Shown piece by piece: positions 25,546 through 32,153 of a stretch of DNA of 32,153 nucleotides (positions are counted from its first letter, which is position 1; every line of letters begins with the position of its first letter). The stretch covers positions 73,430-105,582 of the forward strand of contig CAMRTM010000001.1 in assembly GCA_947053645.1 (NCBI GenBank), read 5' to 3'. The notes under the pieces were generated by a model. That model saw nothing but the letters and a program-made list of their open reading frames with translations. It did not search any database and was not told the DNA's origin. The position numbers and the translations under genes are program-made. This DNA is from an uncultured Bacillota bacterium. Its GTDB lineage: Bacteria; Bacillota; Clostridia; Christensenellales; UBA1242.

Positions 25546-26552
25546 TGATTAGTTCTCAGTTTTTCTATCTCTCCCCGCGCGAGAGCGTCACAGCGGTTAT
25601 TTAGTTCATTATCAGCATGACCTTTCACTTTATGCCAAACAACGCTATGTCTTTCAGTTTGCACTAACAGCCGTTTCCATAGGTCAATATTTTGTACTTC
25701 TTTATTTCCGCTTGTACGCCAGTTATTCTTTTGCCACGAACCTATCCAGTCCTGCAAAAAGGCATTGACCACATAGGCAGAATCGCTATAAACATCTACC
25801 TCGCAGGGCTCTTTTATCTTCTCTAAACTTACTATTACCGCCATAAGTTCCATTCGATTATTAGTAGTTTCTTTTTCTCCGCCTGAAATCTCCTTTTCTT
25901 GATTTCCATAGCGAAGTATCCCCGCCCAGCCTCCAAGCCCCGGGTTGCCTGAGCATGCTCCGTCCGTATACAAAATTATCTTTTTACCTGTGCCAGATCC
26001 TTCGACTACGCTATCGCTTCGCTCAGGATGACAGATGGATTCGCAAGATCCTTCGACTACGCTTTTGCTTCGCTCAGGATGACAGTTGAGAGGCTGCGAA
26101 GACTTGGATTTCTCCACTACGCCTTCGGCTTCAGTCGAAATGACAGAACGAGAGTTTGTCGATATGACAGAAACTTTTATTTTTTCCGCCAAGGTTTTTA
26201 AATCATTTCCTATCTTTGGATATGTTTTATATATATCTTTTCCATCATCCTTTCGGCGTGGAAAGATGTGCATATGAAAATGTGGTATCATTTCATTAAC
26301 ATTCATTAGATTAACGCTATCATAACCACATTTCTCTGTGTAATGCCTAGATACTAATTGTACGGTGTTCATAACATGAGCAAGGTCGGCTTTAGGACAA
26401 TCTATCACATTATGGCAATGTTTCTTTGGAATAACAAGAGTATGTCCCTCTATATCATCCGCAATATCTAAGAAGGCAAGAGTATCTTCATCCTCATAGA
26501 TTTTATAACTTGGAATTTCCCCTTTAACAATTTTACAGAAAATACAATCCAT
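25542..26552 (-). CDS. HIT-family hydrolase / RNase HI fusion protein with repeat-encoded linker
   Basis: N-terminus MDCIFCKIVKGEIPSYKIYEDEDTLAFLD...HFHMHIFPRR (HIT HxHxH); C-terminus KIILYTDGACSGNPGLGGWAGILRYG...ETTNNRMELMAVI...KVKGHADNELNNRCD (RNase HI). One continuous frame. Confidence 0.9.
   Translation of the reverse strand: MDCIFCKIVKGEIPSYKIYEDEDTLAFLDIADDIEGHTLVIPKKHCHNVIDCPKADLAHVMNTVQLVSRHYTEKCGYDSVNLMNVNEMIPHFHMHIFPRRKDDGKDIYKTYPKIGNDLKTLAEKIKVSVISTNSRSVISTEAEGVVEKSKSSQPLNCHPERSKSVVEGSCESICHPERSDSVVEGSGTGKKIILYTDGACSGNPGLGGWAGILRYGNQEKEISGGEKETTNNRMELMAVIVSLEKIKEPCEVDVYSDSAYVVNAFLQDWIGSWQKNNWRTSGNKEVQNIDLWKRLLVQTERHSVVWHKVKGHADNELNNRCDALARGEIEKLRTNQ
25995..26170 (+). repeat. Family 1 repeats inside a CDS: three full copies plus one half-copy
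   Basis: agatccttcgactacgctatcgcttcgctcaggatgacag (25995-26034); agatccttcgactacgcttttgcttcgctcaggatgacag (26046-26085); ggatttctccactacgccttcggcttcagtcgaaatgacag (26106-26146); gtttgtcgatatgacag (26154-26170). Confidence 0.95.
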
Positions 26553-26642
26553 TTTTTACCTCTCTTACATTATAGCAAACATTTTCATTTTCGCAAACAC
26601 ATTTCACCTCTTACATGAATAAAGATTAATGAGGTGAATAAT

Positions 26643-27266
26643 TTGAAAAGTAAACCTAGATTATTAGATAAAAAAACTACGCATATTGTAAACTGCGTTT
26701 TTGGCAAGGATGTAGTAATTGCAGGAAATGTTACCCTTGCAAATTGCGAAATCGGTGACGGTGTACATATCTTCCCTATGTGTGAAATAAGTGGCAGTGT
26801 TATCGGTGACGGCAGTTATATTAGAGCGAGTTTCATTGAAAATTCCACTATCGGAAAAAACAATCAAATTGGACCTTTTGCAAGAATACGACCTAATTCC
26901 ACTACCCACGACAATGTAAAAATTGGAAACTTTGTCGAGGTTAAAAACAGCGAACTTCATAGTGGTGTGAAAGCAAATCATCTTGCATACATTGGCGACA
27001 GCGAGATTGGCCAGAACACAAATATTGGTTGTGGGGCTATCTTTGTCAACTACAATGGTCGTATTAAGCAAAGGTGCAAGGTGGGCAAAAACTGCTTTAT
27101 TGGAAGCAATGTTAATGTTATCGCGCCTATCGAAATTAGTGATGGTAGTTATATCTGTGCAGGAACAACGATAACTGACAACACTGAAATTGATGATTTT
27201 GTGATTGGCCGTGTAATACCTACTATAAAGGCCGGCAGAGCGAAAGAGTACAGGAAGGAGGATTAA
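26643..27266 (+). CDS. Stand-alone GlmU C-terminal-like left-handed beta-helix acetyltransferase (TTG start likely)
   Basis: NNQIGPFARIRPNSTTHDNVKIGNFVEVKNSELHSGVKANHLAYIGDSEIGQNTNIGCGAIFVNYNG matches the GlmU acetyltransferase core; no N-terminal uridyltransferase. GAGGTG SD precedes TTG 26643. Confidence 0.85.
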   Translation: MKSKPRLLDKKTTHIVNCVFGKDVVIAGNVTLANCEIGDGVHIFPMCEISGSVIGDGSYIRASFIENSTIGKNNQIGPFARIRPNSTTHDNVKIGNFVEVKNSELHSGVKANHLAYIGDSEIGQNTNIGCGAIFVNYNGRIKQRCKVGKNCFIGSNVNVIAPIEISDGSYICAGTTITDNTEIDDFVIGRVIPTIKAGRAKEYRKED

Positions 27267-28577
27267 ATGTCGATATATTTTGGAACAGATGGGATTCGTG
27301 GAATTGCCTGTCGCGACCTTTCCACTGATATCGCCCAGAAACTTGGAAACAGTTTAGGACAGAAAAAACATTGTGCAAAAATTGTTATAGGAAGAGATAC
27401 GCGGGTATCGGGAAGTCTACTGACCTCTGCATTTTCTGTAGGGGCTATGCTGGCAGGTGCAAATGTAATTGATGTTGGTGTTGTGACCACCCCTTGTGTA
27501 GCACTTCTTACCCAAAAGTTAAATGCTGATTATGGGGTTATGGTTTCGGCGTCACATAATCCGCCTGAGTATAACGGACTTAAAGTTTTTACAAGCGATG
27601 GCAGGAAACTTAATGAAAGAGAGGAAGCCGAACTTGAAGAATTTTTCTCTACTCCCCTTATTTGCCTAAAACTTGGAGTTTTAGAATATGACAAGGCGGC
27701 GGTCAAAAAATATGAAGAGCATCTTAAAAGTGTGACTAAACTTGACTTTTCGGGAATCAAGGTGGCACTCGACTGCTCTAATGGTGCCTCCTACAAAATT
27801 GCCAAAAAGGTATTTAAAGAGTTAGGTGCCACGGTATTTGTCACAGGTTGTAGTGGCAACGGAAACAAAATTAATGAAGGTTGCGGTAGTCTACATATTG
27901 AAAATTTACAAAGCCTTGTTAAAACTTCTGGTGCCGATATTGGGTTTGCCTTTGACGGCGACGCTGACAGAATTATTGCGGTAGACCGAAACCTTAGCGT
28001 ATTTGACGGCGACAAACTTATTTACATACTTGCAAAATATTTGAAAGCCAAGGGCGAACTTAAAAATAACACTGTTGTTGGTACAAGTCACACAAACAGC
28101 GGCATATGTAGAGCCCTTGAAAAAAATAAGATTAACATGATTAGAACGGACATTGGTGACAAGTATGTCATAGAAGCCATGGAAAACATGAATCTAAGTC
28201 TAGGCGGAGAACAATCAGGTCATATAATATTATCTACTTATACAACTACTGGCGACGGAGTTTTAACAGCAATTAAACTTACAGAAATTGTAAAAGAATG
28301 CAAGAAGTCTTTAAGCGAATTATTTGATGCCAAGTTATACCCACAAGAAAATCGCACCTATATAACAAATGACCGACTTCGAATTATCAACAACGAAAGC
28401 CTATCACAAGAAATTAAATCTATGCAAAACAAACTCCCTCTTTCCGCACGAATACTTGTCAGAGCGAGCGGCACAGAACCTAAAATTCGCATTATGGTGG
28501 AAACTACAAGTGATGAAGATGCTGTGAAATATGCCGATGAACTGCTCTCTTTTATGAAAAAAATAGATAATCATTAA
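27267..28577 (+). CDS. glmM: Phosphoglucosamine mutase
   Basis: YFGTDGIRGIA; VSASHNPPEYNG; FDGDADRII; GGEQSGHIIL; RASGTEPKIRIM. Confidence 0.96.
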   Translation: MSIYFGTDGIRGIACRDLSTDIAQKLGNSLGQKKHCAKIVIGRDTRVSGSLLTSAFSVGAMLAGANVIDVGVVTTPCVALLTQKLNADYGVMVSASHNPPEYNGLKVFTSDGRKLNEREEAELEEFFSTPLICLKLGVLEYDKAAVKKYEEHLKSVTKLDFSGIKVALDCSNGASYKIAKKVFKELGATVFVTGCSGNGNKINEGCGSLHIENLQSLVKTSGADIGFAFDGDADRIIAVDRNLSVFDGDKLIYILAKYLKAKGELKNNTVVGTSHTNSGICRALEKNKINMIRTDIGDKYVIEAMENMNLSLGGEQSGHIILSTYTTTGDGVLTAIKLTEIVKECKKSLSELFDAKLYPQENRTYITNDRLRIINNESLSQEIKSMQNKLPLSARILVRASGTEPKIRIMVETTSDEDAVKYADELLSFMKKIDNH

Positions 28578-28644
28578 ATTTTTTTATTATTTTACTTGGT
28601 ATTTTTTACTTTTTATTGTATCATTTCTTTAGGAGGAATGTGAA

Positions 28645-28875
28645 ATGGCAAAGAGAAAATCAAGTAAAGATTATTTTGGTCTTGGTAAAGTTGTAAGTAT
28701 TATTCTTGCAATATTTCCACCAATTGCATGGATTCTTGGCGTTATCACTAGACTTAGTGAAGGCAAGATTGTTGCAGCACTTGTTCGCTTCTTTTTCGGC
28801 TTCACAATCGTTTGGATTGTTGACTTAATCTTAATGATTGTTAAAGGCAGAATTTGGCGTTTACTCAACTGCTAA
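28645..28875 (+). CDS. Small membrane protein (76 aa)
   Basis: AGGAGG SD; two hydrophobic segments; followed by terminator. Confidence 0.7.
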   Translation: MAKRKSSKDYFGLGKVVSIILAIFPPIAWILGVITRLSEGKIVAALVRFFFGFTIVWIVDLILMIVKGRIWRLLNC

Positions 28876-28881
28876 GCAATT

Positions 28882-28911
28882 AAAAAATCCCCGAAATGGG
28901 GATTTTTTTAT
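28882..28911 (+). terminator. Rho-independent terminator
   Basis: AAAAAATCCCCGAAATGGGGATTTTTTTA. Confidence 0.92.
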
Positions 28912-28916
28912 GCAAT

Positions 28917-28994
28917 AGATTTCTCCGCTTTGCGACCATAGGTCGCGTCGGTCGAAATGACATAGTAGTAAAATTGGGCTCGGGTCGAAATGAC
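28917..28994 (+). repeat. Family 1 repeat: long-stem copy (28917-28962) plus half-copy (28982-28994), followed by GTGCCTTAGGCAC hairpin
   Basis: agatttctccgctttgcgaccataggtcgcgtcggtcgaaatgaca ... gggtcgaaatgac tgtgccttaggcacttttt. Confidence 0.9.
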
Positions 28995-29062
28995 TGTGCC
29001 TTAGGCACTTTTTACGCTTACGCTGAATTCTTCTCTGTATTCAAAATGACAAGGATCACAGA

Positions 29063-29539
29063 TTATTCTATTATTCCTTTGATATGCAATCCAAGCAGTT
29101 CAAGATAATAGTATTCATCAAGTGGTTTATCAAGTGCGTCATTGGAATGCGCGCAGACATATATTCTTCCATACTCTATTTTACTTATAATTACCGTATG
29201 ATTGAAATGAGTGGGATTCTGTCTAAGTTGGATTATATCGCCCTCCTCTAAGTTCTCTATAGGAGCGATTTCTCCTATTATGCCAACACCATTTTCACGC
29301 AAAAGAAAGCGTCTTAGATATTCGACACTAGTCCAGCTTGGCGAACGATTTAAAGCACTGATATAATACCAGCCATAATATTTATTGTAATTCATTACTC
29401 CACTGCCGGCATAGAGACACTGGGAAACAAAGTTTGTGCAATCCCCGCCTATTCCAGCAAAGTGATAATATCTGGGATTTGCACCAAGTGCCCATCGTCT
29501 TGCGTAGGCTACTGCACTTTCACGATTATATTCTTTCAT
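29063..29539 (-). CDS. Amidase_6-type putative amidase/peptidase domain protein, no signal peptide
   Basis: MKEYNRESAVAYARRWALGANPRYYHFAGIGGDCTNFVSQCLYAGSG; NHTVIISKI; HSNDA. Confidence 0.8.
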   Translation of the reverse strand: MKEYNRESAVAYARRWALGANPRYYHFAGIGGDCTNFVSQCLYAGSGVMNYNKYYGWYYISALNRSPSWTSVEYLRRFLLRENGVGIIGEIAPIENLEEGDIIQLRQNPTHFNHTVIISKIEYGRIYVCAHSNDALDKPLDEYYYLELLGLHIKGIIE

Positions 29540-29568
29540 ATAATTTATTTATTCATTAACCATACTTT

Positions 29569-29650
29569 AAGTGCGGCGGGTCGCCTAGATCCCTCGGCTG
29601 CGGGCTATATTTCGCTCGGGATGACAGTAGTAGATGTGGTCAGGAGGACA
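29569..29650 (+). repeat. Family 1 repeat, CCC/GGG subtype with extended 5' flank, plus half-copy
   Basis: aagtgcggcgggtcgcctagatccctcggctgcgggctatatttcgctcgggatgacag; ggtcaggaggaca. Confidence 0.88.
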
Positions 29651-29656
29651 ATAAAA

Positions 29657-29673
29657 AAGCGGTTAAACCGCTT
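29657..29673 (-). terminator. Terminator hairpin overlapping the GNAT gene stop codon
   Basis: AAGCGGTTAAACCGCTT with T-run on the minus strand. Confidence 0.8.
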
Positions 29674-30304
29674 CGTCTTCTTTGTTTACTAGATTCACTG
29701 CGTCATTTTTGACTTGTATGCCTTCTATATTTATAAATGGCAATTTTTCTTCTTCCTTAACGACTTTTACAACTATCTCCTTACTTACACCATCTTCGCC
29801 TAAAATGAAATCATCAACATGGCTATATTGTGGGTAAGCGGCAGGGTCTTTTGAATAATCCTTTACCCTAAGCACTTCAAAGCCGACAGATTTATAAAAT
29901 GTCCTTGCCCTTTTATCTAGTTCCTCTTCTGATACCTGGCGATTATAATCTCTATCAGTAGAAAGTTGGGTTGGATTATAATTTCCGCGAATTACATAGC
30001 CTACATAATCCTGTAAGGCATAGTTTAAAATATCATTTAAATTGGTGGCAACGCCTTTGCCTCGAAAATCTTGATAAGTGTAAACTGTGGCTAAATATAA
30101 TCTATTGTTTGGATTAACATAAACATTAATATAACCCGTTGCTTGACCAGTAAGTAAATAGGAATGTATTGAAAACATACTTTTTATTTTACGAAGGTAA
30201 GCAATATGAAGCCTATCTTTTTTATCTTTGAAAACAAAAATATCAGAAATAAAATTATCGTTTCTTCTAAAACTATTTGCAATTGAAAGTAATTGTTTCT
30301 TCAT
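29663..30304 (-). CDS. GNAT-family N-acetyltransferase
   Basis: YINVYVNPNNRLYLATVYTYQDFRGKGVATNLNDIL...RARTFYKSVGFEVLRV. Start set at ATG 30304; upstream codons overlap the -10 element. Confidence 0.8.
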   Translation of the reverse strand: MKKQLLSIANSFRRNDNFISDIFVFKDKKDRLHIAYLRKIKSMFSIHSYLLTGQATGYINVYVNPNNRLYLATVYTYQDFRGKGVATNLNDILNYALQDYVGYVIRGNYNPTQLSTDRDYNRQVSEEELDKRARTFYKSVGFEVLRVKDYSKDPAAYPQYSHVDDFILGEDGVSKEIVVKVVKEEEKLPFINIEGIQVKNDAVNLVNKEDEAV

Positions 30305-30368
30305 AACTTTAGTATACACCACGCTTATAATTAATTCAAGAGTTTATAAATATTTTCTTTTGAAATGA

Positions 30369-30397
30369 TTGATTTTTATTTGCGAATATTCTATAAT
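30369..30397 (+). promoter_or_regulatory. tRNA-Ser promoter
   Basis: TTGATT (30369-30374), 17-nt spacer, TATAAT (30392-30397). Confidence 0.75.
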
Positions 30398-30411
30398 AAA
30401 AATCGTCCTAA

Positions 30412-30500
30412 GCAGAGATGGCCGAGCGGTTTAAGGCGCACGCTTGGAAAGCGTGTGAGGTGATAAGCCTCCGCAGGTTCGAATCCTGTTCTCTGCGCCA
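30412..30500 (+). tRNA. tRNA-Ser, anticodon GGA, CCA encoded
   Basis: GCAGAGATGGCCGAGCGG...CACGCTTGGAAAGCGTG...long variable arm...GGTTCGAATCCTGTTCTCTGCGCCA. Confidence 0.97.
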
Positions 30501-30503
30501 TAT

Positions 30504-30531
30504 ATACTTGTGAAATTCACAAGTATTTTTT
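30504..30531 (+). terminator. tRNA-Ser terminator
   Basis: ATACTTGTGAAATTCACAAGTATTTTTT. Confidence 0.9.
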
Positions 30532-30542
30532 ATTAAGAATTA

Positions 30543-30564
30543 AATAAGCACCATGGTGCTTATT
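30543..30564. repeat. Perfect 22-bp palindrome upstream of XRE regulator
   Basis: AATAAGCACCATGGTGCTTATT. Confidence 0.9.
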
Positions 30565-30613
30565 GAAAGTAATTAGTTTTTATTCATGTTATCTTTAATC
30601 AAAGGAGGAAAAC

Positions 30614-30865
30614 ATGATAGAAAAATTTAGGTTAAAAGAACTACGCATAGAGAGAAAATTATCACAGAATTGTCTTGCAAAATACTTGAATGTGTCACAA
30701 TCTACTATTTTCAAGTGGGAAAATCAATACTTACTACCTAATATTGACCAAACTATTGCTATAATAAAATTTTTTAATGTTACAATAGATTATTTAGTTG
30801 GGTTTAGTGATGATAAACACAAAACAAGATTGGCAAAAAGACAAATAAAACACGCTAAGAAATAG
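30614..30865 (+). CDS. XRE-family HTH transcriptional regulator (83 aa)
   Basis: LKELRIERKLSQNCLAKYLNVSQSTIFKWENQYLLPNIDQTIAIIKFFNVTIDYLVG; AGGAGG SD. Confidence 0.92.
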   Translation: MIEKFRLKELRIERKLSQNCLAKYLNVSQSTIFKWENQYLLPNIDQTIAIIKFFNVTIDYLVGFSDDKHKTRLAKRQIKHAKK

Positions 30866-30876
30866 CGTGTTTTTTA
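30847..30876. terminator. Bidirectional terminator embedded in the overlapping 3' ends of XRE gene and mnmA
   Basis: AAAACACGCTAAGAAATAGCGTGTTTTTTAT; both stop codons lie inside the hairpin. Confidence 0.85.
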
Positions 30877-31943
30877 TATGCCCTATCTATTTCGCCACCG
30901 CCTAGGCAAAGCCCATTCTCGTCATATAGCACTACATACTGACCTTCCGTGATTGCACGCTGACTCTCGTAAAAATCTACCTTAATTTCGGTTTCAGAAA
31001 GAACTGTGACATGCACCTTTTGGTCGGGCTGGCGATATCTGAATTTGGCATTGCAATCAAACTCCTTCTCTTTTGGCTTCTCTGGAATCCAATTCATTTT
31101 AACTGCATAAAGGCCATCAGAAAATAGTTCGTCGTCCTCACCTTGTGATACATAGAGGACATTATTTTTTAAATCTTTTCTTATGACAAACCAGCGTTGT
31201 CCATTGCCGTCCGCTCTTCCACCAATATTTAATCCCCGTCTTTGACCGAGTGTGTAATACATAAGTCCGTCATGATGACCGACAACCTTTTCATTTAAAT
31301 CCCTAATCTCCCCCGACTTTGCTGGCAAGAAATCCTTTAAAAAGTTTTTGAAATTTCTCTCGCCAATAAAGCATATTCCAGTGGAGTCCTTTTTCTCAGC
31401 AGTGGAAAGGTCGAGTTCTTTGGCTATCCGCCTAACCTCTGGCTTTTCTATATCTTCAAGTGGGAAGAGAACATACTTTAACTGCTCTTGATTTAATTGA
31501 TTTAAAAAATATGACTGATCTTTATTTAAATCACTCGCTTTTGCAAGGTAGAATTTTCCATTTCTTTCTATCTTCTTCGCATAATGGCCGGTGGCTATCA
31601 TATCTGCACCGAGTTGTTTTGCTTTTTCTAAGAATGGCCCAAACTTGATTTCACGATTGCATAGTACATCGGGATTTGGTGTCCTTCCCGCTTTATACTG
31701 CTCTAAGAAATATGTGAATACTCTATCGTAATATTGCTTTGAATAGTTTACGCTATAATATGGAATGCCTATTTTATCACACACCCTTTTAACATCTTCA
31801 AAGTCTTCTTCTGCAGTGCAAGTGCCGTCACGCTCCTCCCAATTTACCATGAAAAGTCCAATAACCTCATGTCCCTGTTTCTTTAATAAATATGCGGCAA
31901 CAGAGGAATCAACACCGCCACTTATTCCAACTACTACCCTCAT
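30855..31943 (-). CDS. mnmA: tRNA-specific 2-thiouridylase MnmA
   Basis: VVGISGGVDSSVAAYLLKKQGHEVIGLFMVNWEE; NPDVLCNREIKFG; TGHYAK; GICFIGERNF. Confidence 0.96.
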   Translation of the reverse strand: MRVVVGISGGVDSSVAAYLLKKQGHEVIGLFMVNWEERDGTCTAEEDFEDVKRVCDKIGIPYYSVNYSKQYYDRVFTYFLEQYKAGRTPNPDVLCNREIKFGPFLEKAKQLGADMIATGHYAKKIERNGKFYLAKASDLNKDQSYFLNQLNQEQLKYVLFPLEDIEKPEVRRIAKELDLSTAEKKDSTGICFIGERNFKNFLKDFLPAKSGEIRDLNEKVVGHHDGLMYYTLGQRRGLNIGGRADGNGQRWFVIRKDLKNNVLYVSQGEDDELFSDGLYAVKMNWIPEKPKEKEFDCNAKFRYRQPDQKVHVTVLSETEIKVDFYESQRAITEGQYVVLYDENGLCLGGGEIDRAYKKHAIS

Positions 31944-32143
31944 TTGTCCTCTCCTTTTAGGTCGATTGCTACTGGCACTTTAAAGCGTTTTGTTGCCACC
32001 GCTATGATATCATATATCCACACGCAGAGTATCGCCCCACAAAACGGCATAACAATTTCAAAGAAATATCCATTCCACAAACTAATAAAATAACTATTAA
32101 ACACCGTGAAAATAATCAAAAGCAACATATTTATTGTGAACAT
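31940..32143 (-). CDS. Small membrane protein, possibly 5'-extended beyond window
   Basis: MFTINMLLLIIFTVFNSYFISLWNGYFFEIVMPFCGAILCVWIYDIIAVATKRF...; 4-nt overlap with mnmA start. Confidence 0.55.
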   Translation of the reverse strand: MFTINMLLLIIFTVFNSYFISLWNGYFFEIVMPFCGAILCVWIYDIIAVATKRFKVPVAIDLKGEDK

Positions 32144-32153
32144 TGCACCCTTT

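Noticed and set aside
26664-27071. 135-aa minus ORF opposite the GlmU-like gene
   Set aside because: Antisense shadow; the sense strand has clear hexapeptide-repeat protein features.
29540-29568. Leaderless promoter for the Amidase_6 gene
   Set aside because: No convincing -35 at the right spacing; only AT-rich sequence upstream of the ATG.
280-30410. Shared AATCGTCCTA between T-box terminator and tRNA-Ser leader
   Set aside because: A 10-nt match with no supporting structure at the tRNA; most likely chance.
30412-30865. tRNA-Ser plus XRE regulator as an integrated-element boundary
   Set aside because: No integrase and no duplicated tRNA 3' end seen within the window, and mnmA follows directly. 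Insufficient evidence.

Overview
This looks like a ~32 kb chromosomal segment of a low-GC, probably endospore-forming Firmicute (Clostridia-like). Sporulation-type genes present are YtxC-like, SigK-like and YlbJ-like. Most genes lie on the minus strand. Core content: the 5' end of thrS with a T-box leader, ruvX, polA, rarA, rnpB (RNase P RNA), sigK, ftsY-smc-rnc-plsX, rpmF, ackA-pta, glmM, mnmA and a tRNA-Ser(GGA).

The most interesting signals are outside the housekeeping genes:
(1) A dispersed ~28-46 nt repeat, AGAT-xxx...yyy-ATGACA. The xxx/yyy arms change together (TTC/GAA, CCT/AGG, CCC/GGG). All copies have the same orientation, often with trailing 3' half-copies, and often abut terminators.
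(2) Copies of this repeat form the in-frame linker of a HIT-RNase HI fusion protein.
(3) A second ~80 nt element occurs twice, each time directly after a minus-strand stop codon, with apparently compensatory helices.
(4) A divergent diadenylate-cyclase-like (DAC/DisA_N-like) domain sits at the C-terminus of a 450+ aa orphan protein.
(5) There is a perfect 44-bp zero-loop palindrome.
(6) Three genes have promoters placed for leaderless transcription.
(7) A stand-alone GlmU acetyltransferase domain abuts glmM.

All family calls come from reading the sequence by eye. No database search was run.
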